64,000 nucleotides of DNA from positions 6,930,501 through 6,994,500 of the forward strand of contig JARFJB010001278.1 in the NCBI GenBank assembly GCA_036346205.1, given 5' to 3'. Origin of the DNA: Vesta saturnalis (taxonomy: Eukaryota; Arthropoda; Insecta; Coleoptera; Lampyridae). The notes under the pieces were generated by a model. That model had not been told where the DNA came from. It made no database searches and was given only the letters and a program-made list of their open reading frames with translations. Positions 47,540 through 57,721 of this stretch are shown in pieces; positions within the stretch are counted from its first letter, which is position 1, and each line of letters starts with the position of its first letter. The position numbers and the translations under genes were made by a program.

Positions 47540-48714
47540 AGGCTTAATTTATAAAGGTAAACAAATAGTAATACCGAAATGTCATAGAAAAGATATGATA
47601 ACCCGATTACACTATAATCACTCAGGAATCAATAAAACTTTGTTAAAAGCTAATGAACTAATATTTTGGCCATTCATGTCAAAAGAAATTACGGATATCA
47701 TAAAAACTGTATTACTTGCAAAGAAATACAAAATTCAAATCAAAAGAACCTCTCATAAGTAAAGAAATTCCTTCACGACCATGGGAAATAGTAGCTACAG
47801 ATCTATTCAGCCTTAAAGGAAAAGATTACATTCTAGTAGTTGACACATATTCCAAATTCCCAGAAATTTGTTGTCTTAACAACACAACCAGTAATGTTAT
47901 TGTTGAGTATCTAAAATCAGTATTCAGTAGACATGGAAAACCAGATTTAATCTATACTGACAATGGACCACAATTTATTGCAACCGAATTTCATAAATTT
48001 TTAAAAGAGTGGGAAATTAGTCACAAAACATCATCCCCACAGTATCCACAGTCAAATGGGTTTATCGAACGACATGTTCAAACTATTAAAAATATGTTAC
48101 ACAAAGCCCATAAAGATAACAAAGATATTTATTTATGCTTATTGGAATACAGAAACACCCCTATATCAGATAAATTACCTTCTCCAGCGCAATTATCGTT
48201 TGGTAGACGTTTAGCAGGACACATACCTGTAAACAAAAAATTATTAATACCAGAATATAAACCAAAAAATTATGAAAATGTCATAAAAAATAATCAAACA
48301 AAACAAAAAAGATATTACAACAAACTGACTAAACACTTACCTGATATCGCTAATAATTCAAACGTTATGATCCAAAAAATGGATAAAACGTGGGAACCGG
48401 GAAAAGTATTAAAAAAAGACCCATTAAGACCTAGATCATACTTGATTAAATCTAATAGAAACGAAAATATTACCTCAAGAAGTCGTAAATTTCTTAATCC
48501 CATAAATAATGGTTGTGACATAACTGATCATGAAATGTACGATGAATTATTTGACAAATATTTATCAGAAAGTAAAATACAACCTGCAAACGTTGTAACA
48601 AATAAACTTAATAATAATAGTGAAGTAGATAAATGTATTGAAAATAATAATGATGCTTTAAAAGACCAAATATTGTCTGACAATATTAGTAAGACTAGAA
48701 TAGGAGAGAAATAA
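47540..48714 (+). pseudogene. Gypsy integrase, long open frame after a damaged zinc-binding domain
   Basis: The HHCC zinc-binding region (RLHYNHSGINKTLL to ITCKE, 47590-47730) is separated by a shift from a 332-codon open frame. That frame has the complete DDE triad: IVATDLFSLKG, YTDNGPQF and NGFIERHVQ. A normal C-terminal domain follows, with VMIQKMDKTWEPGKVLK. The frame ends at 48714. The core enzyme is intact, but no full pol polyprotein can be made. Confidence 0.85.
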
Positions 48715-48794
48715 GAAACCAAGTAGATTTAAGGACTTTGTATGTTAAAATTTTTGTGTTTGTAAAACTAGCATGTTAATTTAGTTATTAATAC

Positions 48795-48799
<5 letters not shown>

Positions 48800-48828
<29 letters not shown>

Positions 48829-48830
48829 GA
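48800..48830 (+). other. Polypurine tract
   Basis: A run of about 27 A followed by GGAGA abuts the 3' LTR, the expected plus-strand primer position. Confidence 0.8.
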
Positions 48831-48980
48831 TGTCACATAGGTAAGTGCGACACTTCACAAAATGGCAACAACGCCACCACCGCCATCATCTGCAAACAAG
48901 ACAGCAACTCATTGATGTACTTTAATGTAACCGTTCAATAAAATAAACATATAAATAATATTACAATCATTATTACCACA
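48831..48980 (+). repeat. 3' LTR
   Basis: 150 bp, two differences from the 5' LTR, followed by the GTTCA duplication. Confidence 0.95.
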
Positions 48981-48996
48981 GTTCATAACAAAACTT

Positions 48997-49692
48997 TTAA
49001 TAACCATGTTCTTTTAGTTCTAAGCGTACTGTGAATGGTTCACTTTCACCAAAGTCTATTAATTCACCCTTTTGATTAGTCAAATTAATTGTTATATTAA
49101 TAATTATGTCAGTGTTTACTTCTAAATATTAAGTATTGCTTGGAGTTTTATCTAGACGATAACCTGGTGGACCTGAAACATCAATCTCATATAATACTTT
49201 AGCAGGTTTCCCGTTTCGATAAGATCCCTTTATAATGTTGCACTCTACGTGTAGATTAGTGTGTTTAAGTATTTGGATGTCTGACGCAGATGTATGTAAA
49301 ATATTTGATTCTAATATTTTAGACTCAAACCCTAGTATGCGCCCAATGCAATTTTCTTTAGTAAAATCGATCTCAAATGAACTGTTTATCTCACATTTAA
49401 GTGAATTGTTTGCTCTAACGATACACTTTTCTGTAGGTATTTTAGATTTTAGATAATCGCTAATTTCATCTGACTCATATGCACCGTGCGGACTATTAAT
49501 CACTTGCAAATAAGATTGATTTGTTCTAAAATAAAATCTATGGCTGCCTGTATAAATGTTTCTAATGCTGTCGCAGCCGTAAAATTCAACCAATCCAATA
49601 ACGTATTTCTTCCCCAAATCTAGCTCTATCGGTGGATAGAAGTTGTAGCTAGCTGTGTTACCAACACCTTCTAAACTGAATGTTATTGACAT
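48997..49692 (-). pseudogene. Putative Polinton minor capsid (penton-type) protein with one in-frame stop
   Basis: The minus-strand start, MSITFSLEGVGNTASYNFYP, is followed by PIELDLGKKYVIGLVEFYG, ENCIGRILGFESKILES, HTNLHVECNIIKG and GPPGYRLDKTPSN. A single TAA at 49129-49131 interrupts a frame that otherwise stays open to 48997 (231 codons), ending FGESEPFTVRLELKEHGY. The segment pattern is that of the single-jelly-roll minor capsid gene of insect Polintons. This is the least damaged structural gene here. The gypsy element lies just beyond its 3' end. Confidence 0.65.
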
Positions 49693-49719
49693 AACTGAGA
49701 AAATTTGATGTTGAGCTGA

Positions 49720-50060
49720 TTATTTATATAAAAATTGTAGGCATAGGTGTCTGCAAATAATTGTATTAAACTCTTGATCTTGGTTGTAATTATAATATAT
49801 TTTACACCCCCGAAAGTAGTTAATCACTTCGATTGGCGGTCGAAGATTACCGAAACTATCGTAATACCATACCTTTTTACCACGATTTTTGAAGCAAACC
49901 CAATGTGTACCTAGTCCTGTTTGGCTATCTAAGTTAATAATTCTAGATTCATATTTCCGTGGTAATTTAGGCATGCTATCTCTCATAAAAATACCCTAAA
50001 GTAGGGTACATTTTTGGTGTATTTCTTTAAATCAATATCCGTTAACGGTCTTTCGGGTAA
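49720..50060 (-). pseudogene. Polinton adenain-like cysteine protease, frameshifted
   Basis: The N-terminal piece ERPLTDIDLKKYTKNVPYFR (about 49995-50060) shifts into the ORF at 49720-49986. That ORF has the histidine in GLGTHWVCF, the acidic residue in WYYDSFGN, the glutamine in QDQEFNTII and the nucleophile cysteine in CRHLC (normally CGH). Such Ulp1/adenain-type proteases process capsid proteins. Only one clear shift separates the pieces. Confidence 0.85.
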
Positions 50061-50084
50061 TCTATTCAGTTTTTGGAAACGGTT

Positions 50085-50475
50085 TTAAGTATAATGCACC
50101 ACCGCCAGATTCATTTGGTTTTAGAGACAGGGCACCGCCTTTCTTATTCACGGAATAGCGATCGATTCCATCATGCGATTATGGCGCAATGTCTCTTGCA
50201 ATTTTTAGCATTTTTAACATCATTGACTGCTTTAGCAATTCCTGATGCATCGCCAGCTAAAGCATCGATTGCTGTTAATCGTGCGAATAGCGAAATAAGA
50301 AATGGTAAAAGCTCTCCTTGTTTAGGTAGGGAATTACTCTAGGAACTGTAATGTTTTTCTTTCCTCCTAAACTTTTTACCACAAGTTTTGCCGTTGAAAG
50401 TGCTGAATTTATTGTGTCTGTGAAATTTTCAATAGGTTTAAATTTTTTAGCTATTGTTTTTCGTAAATGCAATAA
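50085..50475 (-). pseudogene. Uncharacterised Polinton virion-type protein with hydrophobic segment
   Basis: The first ORF (50275-50472, minus) has TINSALSTAKLVVKSLGGKK. After a shift an alanine/isoleucine-rich stretch of about 30 residues reads ASGIAKAVNDVKNAKK, then LRHNRMMESIAI and a C-terminal SGGGALYLKPF. The combination of a hydrophobic Gly/Ala segment and a GLYLKPY-like tail is recurrent next to the protease in insect Polintons. Its role is unknown; a small membrane-active or core protein is a guess. Confidence 0.5.
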
Positions 50476-50489
50476 ATTCTCACCATTGC

Positions 50490-50876
50490 ATTTTTCTTCT
50501 TCTTCAGATTAGATCGACGTTTACACCCCATTCCTATTTTCTCTTTGCTTTCATGGCGGTACTGACTGCTAAATCTTCAGTTTGTTCACCGAATGTTGCG
50601 TTTGATGATTTAAAGCGTTCCCAAGCTTTTTTTGGAAAATTTTATCTGCTTTATGTCTACTATCTAAATCTCTGTAATCTCTGTAAATGATATCGTGAAG
50701 TTTGCACTGAGCATCTAATTGATTAACACCGGGGTCACCGCATACGAGTCGTTTTATAACTTTGTACCAGGACCGCAATACTGGTAACCAGGTAAATGCA
50801 ATTCAAACGGAAGTTTATTGATTAGAGCATTCACTAAACCAGCACCACCTGCACTCTTTCGCTTCTTAACTAACAT
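50490..50876 (-). pseudogene. Polinton protein with parvovirus-like phospholipase A2 domain, frameshifted
   Basis: From the ATG at 50876 (minus), a basic N-terminus (MLVKKRKSAGGAG) precedes LPGYQYCGPG, the calcium-binding loop form. After a shift come CKLHDIIYRDYRDLDSRHKA, with the catalytic His-Asp pair of secreted and parvoviral-type PLA2. A Lys/Arg-rich tail (KRKIGMGCKRRSNLKKKKNA) follows. In parvoviruses such a domain opens the endosomal membrane. Here, by analogy, it would be capsid-associated. Broken near 50770 and 50640. Confidence 0.75.
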
Positions 50877-50945
50877 TGTTTACCTGGATGGATAAACGGG
50901 TATTTATACCCAAATTGAGAAAACAAATCATAGTTATTTCTTTAT

Positions 50946-51807
50946 TCAGTAAATGCTATACATTAGATAAGCAGGACGATAATACAATATTTCCATTAAA
51001 CATACAGTGTTATGTGAATTAATATTATACTTAGAATTTATAACATCATCAATGTCTTTATAAATGTCATCATCACCACCACGGAATTCTTTCTCACGAA
51101 AACGACGGTAGTCAACAACTTGTTGTATGAACTTTTCATAAAAACACACCAGATTGTAAGATTCATGAAATTCCAATCTATAGCTTATTATATCCTTTAA
51201 ATTGAATAATTCTTCTATACTACGTGAATTGAATGTGCAAGAACAGCAGTTGTAGTTTTCTATCATGGCAGTTTTCATGATATACTTTAATCAATTCCCA
51301 ATTGTAACAAATACCAAGATTGCTAGATAGAGATTCATAATGTTGATCATAGATTATATATTCATCCTCGTTTAAATTTGACCAATCAATTTTATTTTCA
51401 ATTTCTTGGGATCGGAAAAATTGTAATTATACATATGAATGCCATCTTAGAAGCTTATTCCATTCCTTTATATCCAACACTAAATTATCGCTTTGATCAC
51501 AGTTACCATATCCCAAAAGCATTACTGGTACAAGCTTGAGGTGCGTACTGTATCCAATTTCCATATGTTTTGCATGATGAGCATCGTTCGATAGTTTATA
51601 ATGAATGCAATCGATTAAGTATTCATTAGCTGCTTGTTTATACACTTCAGATAAATCATATGGCTGCCTGTCAGTGTTAGAAGAATAACCTTCATCATGT
51701 TTATCTTCATTTTTACTGCTATTACAAACATTACTATTTTGACAGTACCAACAACACAAGGTAAACTTTTTATTCATATTGTTACTGCAACTATGTGGGG
51801 TATCCAT
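50946..51807 (-). pseudogene. Uncharacterised Polinton gene, about 285 codons, frameshifted
   Basis: The N-terminal ORF (51427-51807) starts MDTPHSCSNNMNKKFTLCCW, with a Cys cluster (C-C-x-x-C), then YDLSEVYKQAANEYLIDCIH and HMEIGYSTHLKLVPVMLLGY. The middle continues NKIDWSNLNEDEYIIYDQHY, and the C-terminal ORF (50946-51278) ends HNTVCLMEILYYRPAYLMYS. Continuity is inferred from adjacent frames with two or three shifts. No domain was recognised. Its place next to the right terminus is where Polintons often carry accessory genes. Confidence 0.5.
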
Positions 51808-51939
51808 ATATAACTGTGAACTTCGGAGTTTGGATCATTCCAGAAATGATGTTATTTCTGCCTGCATTATAACGACTGTACTTGCTTGCAATTGCACTAG
51901 GACTAAACGCTGTTTAAGAAATGATTTTAGTTAAATCAT

Positions 51940-52255
51940 GTGGGTGGGGTTGTGGCACTACTATTAAAAACAAAATGTTATATTTGTTGTTTTCCGACTG
52001 CACCCAAACTACTCATGAAGACAACCTCGTGTTTAGCTGCGTTTTAAATTCTTCCATTCGATTTTCTTCTTTCAAATACTCATAAAAACGTTGAGGTAAT
52101 ATACATTTAAAACATCCGTGTCCATCACTATACGTTCACCATACTTAGTATTAATTACTGCCACATTAATCACTTTATACTTTTTGATATCTCGAGGTCA
52201 CATGCACTTTTAAAAGTTTGCAATAGGTGCTTTGGTTTAACCCTGCTAATTCCAT
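51940..52255 (-). pseudogene. Small Polinton protein, possibly single-strand DNA-binding-like
   Basis: The minus-strand ATG at 52255 gives MELAGLNQSTYCKLLKVHVT. After shifts come NVAVINTKYGERIVMDTD, CILPQRFYEYLKEENRMEEF and NNKYNILFL. A KYGxRIVM...LPxRF pattern with alternating hydrophobic strands is reminiscent of an OB fold, and I recall similar short proteins in insect genomes. It is the outermost gene at the right end. Assignment is weak. Confidence 0.35.
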
Positions 52256-52629
52256 GTTTAATAATTACAAGTTGCTAACTGACTGATCTCAACACACTGC
52301 GCTGCGGTTTATATCACAAAAATGTGTCCTTGACTTGAGTACCGACGACAACATGTTTAAACTTGTTAAATACCCACCTACTTTTAGTTTAGAAAATTAC
52401 TTCACCTTGACTCAATTTAGTCAATATAAGCACCATTTGACCTTGGTCTACTTTTTAGCATTCTTCTTGTTTCCAAGAATTGATTCTATTTTTATACTTC
52501 CAAGAATTGTAATATGATGACATTGCAATTTCTATTTTAGCGAGCTCCAAAATTTAAATTTCCGCTGAAATTTTGACCTTGAAGAGATACAAAAGCTTAC
52601 ATTTCTCACCACCAGAGGGCGAGTGACCT
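52256..52629. other. Right subterminal non-coding region of the Polinton
   Basis: No gene recognised. Several TTGACCTTG words occur (for example near 52435, 52575 and 52628). The left end of the element has no counterpart to this region, because the polymerase frame begins directly after the short terminal repeat. Confidence 0.5.
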
Positions 52630-52663
52630 TGAATTGTTCCAGAACCGGCCCCTAAGCACTACT
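52630..52663 (-). repeat. Polinton right terminal inverted repeat
   Basis: Inverse of the left 34 bp with two mismatches, followed by CAAGCG. Confidence 0.9.
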
Positions 52664-52669
52664 CAAGCG

Positions 52670-53570
52670 CACGCACACAGCTTTTCTCTTATTGAACACT
52701 AGTTTAAATATACCACATAACGTCATGTCAAACATTAACTTTGCTATCTTTAAAGAAAATATCACGACCTTTTAACCTACAAAATGGAAATTAAAAGAAA
52801 TGAAATTACAGAAATAGGCAACATTGTAAACCCAAAGACAATAATCTATTCCAAACAGACGTTTAAAACTTCATGACAGACAAGAGGTCAATAGACATCT
52901 AGATGCTAACAAACTAAAACAAATGAAATAATTTTAAATTTCAATGTTTTTAGGATAACTATGACCTCTTTTATATACGTTCATAACGAAAACAGGCAAC
53001 ATTGTAAAAATAAAAACAATAATCTATGTCAAAATCGCGTTTAAAACTTCAGTCAGATAGATGTTAACGTAAAAAAAGGCCGCCCGCTTCTATCAAAATA
53101 TCGATAATACAGCTTCAGCATTGTCAATCATATTTATTTAATTTTTACATTTATTACGCTTTACATTAAAAAACGTTGTTAAGTAAATTTATTTAAAATT
53201 AAATTCTCTTTAAAAAATACGTCTACACTTTTTCTTATAAAATTAATCGTTATTCAGATAATGAAAAAATTTGAACTGACCCTTAAATTCTACCTTAGGA
53301 ATTTTTTTGCCGCTAAATTCGCGTCATACAAAAAAATTGCATAGAACATAATTAATCGATATGTTTAGGGTCTATATCAAGGTATTTTTATATCTTTTAA
53401 ATATGCAGCTGTTTTAGAGATATTTGATAAAGACCAAAAGTACCACTAATAAACCCCCCTCACCGCCGTTAGATTTCTCACAAAATGTAATCAGCTCTAA
53501 GCCAAATGAAAACAAGCTTAAATACAAAGTTTTAAGTACGTAGGTATTTTCGTTCTGGAGTTATCGTGGA
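52670..53570. other. No gene recognised
   Basis: AT-rich flank. TTTAAAACTTCA(T/G)- and AACATTGTAAA-type words recur at about 52820-53060, suggesting a short diverged duplication. Confidence 0.4.
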
Positions 53571-53574
53571 TACT

Positions 53575-53652
53575 AGCATACACACACACACTTACGCACA
53601 CATACAAACACACACGTACACACGTACGCGCACACGCACACGCGCACGCACA
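53575..53652 (+). repeat. (CA)n microsatellite with a conserved left flank
   Basis: CA-rich run preceded by GTTCTGGAGTTATCGTGGATACT. The CA tract at 35226 is preceded by a similar ACGTATCGTGACTACAC. The CA tracts may be the tails of one repeat family. Confidence 0.7.
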
Positions 53653-53654
53653 CG

Positions 53655-53927
53655 TGGAAATGAAAAAGTATCGAAGATGTAGACACCTGTAATGAATTGA
53701 TTGCTCAACGTCAAGAATCAGAACCGCTATCACAAGAAGCTCTCCATAATTATGAATCGAGAGAGGCGTACAGGGACACCGTTATTTTTTCTTCCACAGC
53801 ACGGTATGAAAAAAATAAAGCGCAACTAATTTTTCAAAATATCTCAAATAAAGCGGACGAGAACCAGAAAAGTGTTTTAGGATTTTTGGCGGCCGTTTTG
53901 GGCGAGAAATACCCTACAACTAAATAG
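53655..53927 (+). other. Unidentified ORF next to the CA repeat
   Basis: An open frame of about 76-90 codons includes ESEPLSQEALHNYESREAYR and NKADENQKSVLGFLAAVLGE. The composition is protein-like and hydrophilic. It ends in a stop immediately before the LINE fragment. No family recognised. Confidence 0.3.
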
Positions 53928-53934
53928 GCTTTTG

Positions 53935-54510
53935 TACAGATCTAAGCAGTACTTTACCTCTCGACAACTCCTTCTGCTGTATACGGCTCAAATTCGGCCT
54001 CATCTGGAATATAATTCTCACCTTTGATTAGTGCTCCCCAATACGCTCTCGATATCGTTGATCGTATCCAAAGAGAGCGATTAGGCTTATAAATGACCCG
54101 TCCTTAACTTCTCACATACAGTCCCTTGAGCATAGAAGGACGGTTTCAGTTCTTTCTTTGTATTATCGTTATTACAACGGCTATTGTGCTGGTGAATTAC
54201 ATTCTTTGATACCATCTCCGGCTATCTTTGCGAGAAACACTCGGTTCGCTCAGTCACATCACCAGTATGCAGTACAAATCTCCACTTGTCGTACCAAACG
54301 GGCGCAATCCACATTTTTCTACACGGTTTCTAAACTCTGGAATGATCTCCCTAGTTCCTGTTTTCCTCTCACTTATGATATGAGAAAATTTAAGGTAGCT
54401 GTTCATAGGCATCTATTGGCAATTCATTATCCCTCTATCCATCCTCCTAAGTGTTCCTGAGTGCTTTAGCACGATAGGCCTTATTTAGCCTGTTCAGGTC
54501 CACAATCATA
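53935..54510 (+). mobile_element. 3' fragment of the same LINE family as 14000-16769
   Basis: From TACAGATCTAAGCAGTACTT onward, the sequence matches the C-terminal end of the 14-kb LINE in the opposite orientation, including YYRYYNGYCA.ELHSLIPS and TFFYTVSKLWNDLPSS. It ends with GGTCCACAATCAT followed by an A-run, which marks the 3' end of the family. It is 5'-truncated, as is typical for LINEs. Confidence 0.9.
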
Positions 54511-54529
54511 AAAAAAAAAAAACAACCAT

Positions 54530-56320
54530 TGGATTTTATTCGGATCACATAGCAGTACAGCCTCATATGCTGTGTATTATTAATTATGACCCCTGTAAAC
54601 CAGAAGGTCCTTTTGCCCGCGATGAAAGGGGACGATATTTTTCATCCTTTTATTATATGACTGCATATGTAAGTGGTTTGAAGGTGTCCAGACATTGGCT
54701 GTGTTATTCTAAGAAACTGAACGTCTGTTATTGTGAACCTTGCTGGTTGTTTGGTGATAAATCAAAACAGTATTTCAAAAGTCGTTGGATACATGGAATT
54801 CCCAATTGGACTACTTTATCCAGAAAAATTCACAAACACGAAATTGCTCATTACCACATTGATGCTTGCATAGTATAAGATACTTGGAAGTGAGAAAAAT
54901 GTATAAACTCGCGTTTGGAATCTACTCTTCAAAAGAAATCAAGTCATTGGAGGCAAGTTTTACGATGATTAATTGACGTTACATTTAATGTTGGCCATCC
55001 GAAATCTCCCATTCAGAGTATTAGGTGGAAACGTTTTGTCCGTAATTAATTTGCTCGCCCGCTACGACATTGTTTTGCAACAACTATTAAAAAAACCAAA
55101 CGGATCAGTTAAATATTTAAATCTTACCGTGGAAAATGAGCTGATAACTTTAGTAGCTAGCTAGCGTAATGAGTGATGCGTATAAAGGGTAACAATCCAA
55201 AATATTAGAAATTGAAAAAATGCTCACTATATTCATTGTGCTAGTCATAATTTAAACCTGGTAATAAATAATAGCGTAAAAAGTGTTTCAACGGTATCCA
55301 GGTTTTTTGATAATGTTAATCAAGTATTCTTCTCAAATACGATAAAATTGTGGGATATGTTGAACTAGTCACCCATTAGAGGTACTACATTGAAAAAGTT
55401 GAACCCCACGCGGTGGTGATCAAGAGTCGATGCTTTGATAGCTTTAAAGTTCAATTATAAAGAAGTTTTGCAAGCTTAGACAGATATAATATTAAGAGGT
55501 AAGCTTACTGAGAGATCTGAAGCACAAGGATTAAAGAAAATTCTTGAAAAATTAGATTTTGTGCTATTGTCATTTTGTCCAAAGTATTACAAACTTTAAA
55601 CATCGTTTCAAGCTATTTGCAGTCTAAACAATGTGACTTAATGGAATCAGTCACATATTCAGAAAATGCACATCTCGAGATTGTGAGTTTCGGAGAAAAC
55701 TTTGAACAATTTAATAATGATGCTATATATGTAGCCCAATCATGGGGCATTCAACGTGCTTTACCAAGAACCAACCAAAAATCGTAAGAAGGCACTTCAA
55801 CGAATTATTAAATGACCATAGCAATCTTTAACTCTGTCCTTGATATTATAATTACTCAGTTAAAAATAGAATGACCGGCTTTCATATTGTTTATTCCAAA
55901 TTTCAATGTATAACTCCAAAATTTTTAATTGAAGCTAGTGACAATGAACTTTACGACAGTACAAGTCGATTAAGTCAATATGACAAAGATTTAACACCTG
56001 AATTTGTTCATGAACCGTTACGCTTCCGATGTACGTTTAAAAACAAAATTACTACTTGTTTATCGGTAAAAGACAACGGGAAAGTTTTAATTTGTGAACA
56101 TAATACGGCAACATCCAGCTTTAAAAATTTATATAGGGCATTCTTGTTATTTTTAACCATTCCGCATCAGCAGAAAAGTCATTTTCTAAGCTCAAATTAA
56201 TTGTAGTTCCATGTCTCACGTAAGGCTAAGCAACTTATCACTCTTAAGCATACAAAAACATAAAGTTCAAAACTTAAATTTAGACCATCTTATTTGCGGA
56301 AGCCAAGGCAAGAAAAAAAA
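54530..56320 (+). pseudogene. hAT-superfamily transposase with TTF-type zinc finger, decayed
   Basis: The first ORF (54567-54878) carries the TTF-type zinc finger of ZMYM1-like hAT proteins: DPCKPEGPFARDERGRYFSS, then SRHWLCYSKKLNVCYCEPCW and LFG. Downstream fragments read NLPFRVLGGNVLSVINLLAR (about 55000), CASHNLNLVINN (about 55235), LNPTRWSSRVDALIALKFN (about 55400), and the dimerisation end TIPHSASAEKSFSKLKLI (about 56155). Numerous stops and shifts make it non-functional. Terminal inverted repeats were not found. Confidence 0.8.
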
Positions 56321-56329
56321 AAATTTAGT

Positions 56330-57560
56330 TGTAGCCATAATCCTTTTCTTTTTGTTTTTAATCTTGTTGAATATAATTTAGTTTTCAAAAAATATACTTA
56401 GGTACTTATATTAGCATCTCCATTATTAAAATAAATTGCCGTAACTTTTTTATTTTCCTAAAAAGGCGCCGAAATTCTTTTGCTGCTCAGCACATTGTAA
56501 CCTAGTTACACCACTTATCTTCAATCCATCCCACTAACGATTTCTCAATCACAAGAGCCCTTTTTGCGAACATTACCACACATGCTTTTCTTCCTTCGAG
56601 CGTTTATGAATCTTGCCTTACCATTGGATGAAATTTTATGATACTACTACTACTACTACTAAATAACACAAGCAATAAATGTTTTAATTTGTAATTCCTT
56701 TTTAGACCCACACCTACCCGGTAGAGACTTAGCGGATCTAGGTTTTTTAGTACTTGTTCCCCTTTATCACTCATTCCCTTTGGAACATATTAATGTCCGG
56801 ATCCAGTTTTGGCAACATAATATTTGTAGGGTATTTTACAAGAAATTCTTAAACAATTTTTCATTGGAATAAAATGTGCAAATAATCAACTAAACGTTGA
56901 CTCTTTTTATTTATTTTTGCACGTAAAACAATTTTTAAGCAATACAACTTAATTAGATACTTTACACACTATAGTACAAAAAACTTTTATATCCTATCAC
57001 ACATATACAAACAAAGCATTGGAGAATAAACCTGTAATAAGTGAAAATCCCTTTCAACTTCTCCATAATACTATGGTCCTTTGCAAATAGAACTGTACAA
57101 TTAAAAGTTTCACAAATATAGTATTTTTTTAACAAGTCATAAGGCAGCATAGATGCAATATAGTTAAAGAGAAGTTGAGGTACTTTTCTTATGCGTATAA
57201 CATTGGCATGAACAATTTACTTTTTCAAGTCTATTTGTTTTAAACCTCACAACAACAAGTTAGTTCGATTACAATTAATCGCAAACATACAAGACTAGAT
57301 TTCTGGACAGCCATCTAACCTAAGCTGTAACGATTTAACCTAAAAAAATTGCTTATTTATTAGATGTTTTGTGATTTTTTGTACAACCACTCCTTTTTAA
57401 GAATGTATCTATATTGTTGACTCTTTTGACAATAAACATTTAAAAGGGGTGGTATTTGAGAAATCTCTTTATTGTTTAAATGGTCCATAGTTAAGTATTT
57501 GGCAAATTTATAATATACTTATTCACAATTTTTTTGGGAATATAAAAGAGTAACAAATTG
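56330..57560. other. No gene recognised between hAT and ssh
   Basis: AT-rich intergenic sequence with an (ACT)n run at about 56643-56661. The ORF at 56962-57150 (minus) shows no family features. Confidence 0.45.
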
Positions 57561-57566
57561 TTTATT
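57561..57566 (-). terminator. Candidate poly(A) signal of ssh
   Basis: AATAAA on the minus strand about 155 bases beyond the stop codon. Other weak candidates exist in this AT-rich 3' region. Confidence 0.45.
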
Positions 57567-57721
57567 AAAAAGAATCAATAATAAAATGCACAACTCTTTG
57601 TAGCTAATTTATATAATAACAAAATCCCTGGAGATCACAAATTAACAAATGCTAATTTTCTAACATTTTTATTTTCGACATATTTTACTGCTGAAAAAAT
57701 TGAGCAGAAAGATGTTGAGCT

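Larger units (their letters stand above)
44438..48980 (+). mobile_element. Ty3/gypsy LTR retrotransposon nested in the Polinton
   Basis: Two LTRs of 151 and 150 bp, TGTCACATAG...TTACCACA, differ at two positions (one base inside a run of A, one substitution). Both are flanked by GTTCA (44433-44437, 48981-48985). A tRNA-Ser-type primer-binding site and a polypurine tract are present. Gag, protease, RT, RNase H and integrase occur in Ty3/gypsy order. There is no envelope ORF, so it is a retrotransposon and not an endogenous retrovirus. LTR identity suggests recent insertion, yet gag and pol have several frameshifts. Confidence 0.95.
35411..52663. mobile_element. Full-length Polinton/Maverick DNA transposon (17.3 kb, with nested gypsy)
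   Basis: The ends read AGTAGTG(A/C)TTAGGGG and the exact inverse, with 34 bp matching at two mismatches. The hexamer CAAGCG abuts both ends (35405-35410 and 52664-52669). AG...CT termini with a 6-bp duplication are Polinton hallmarks. Gene content confirms it: protein-primed polymerase B, retroviral-type integrase, packaging ATPase, capsid-type proteins and an adenain-like protease. Without the gypsy insertion the element is about 12.7 kb. Nearly every gene carries frameshifts or stops, so this copy is dead. Polymerase plus one ORF run rightward; everything else runs leftward toward them. Confidence 0.95.

Noticed and set aside
44438..48980. Endogenous retrovirus (errantivirus) with envelope
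   Set aside because: Pol is followed almost directly by the polypurine tract and 3' LTR; there is no room for an envelope gene.
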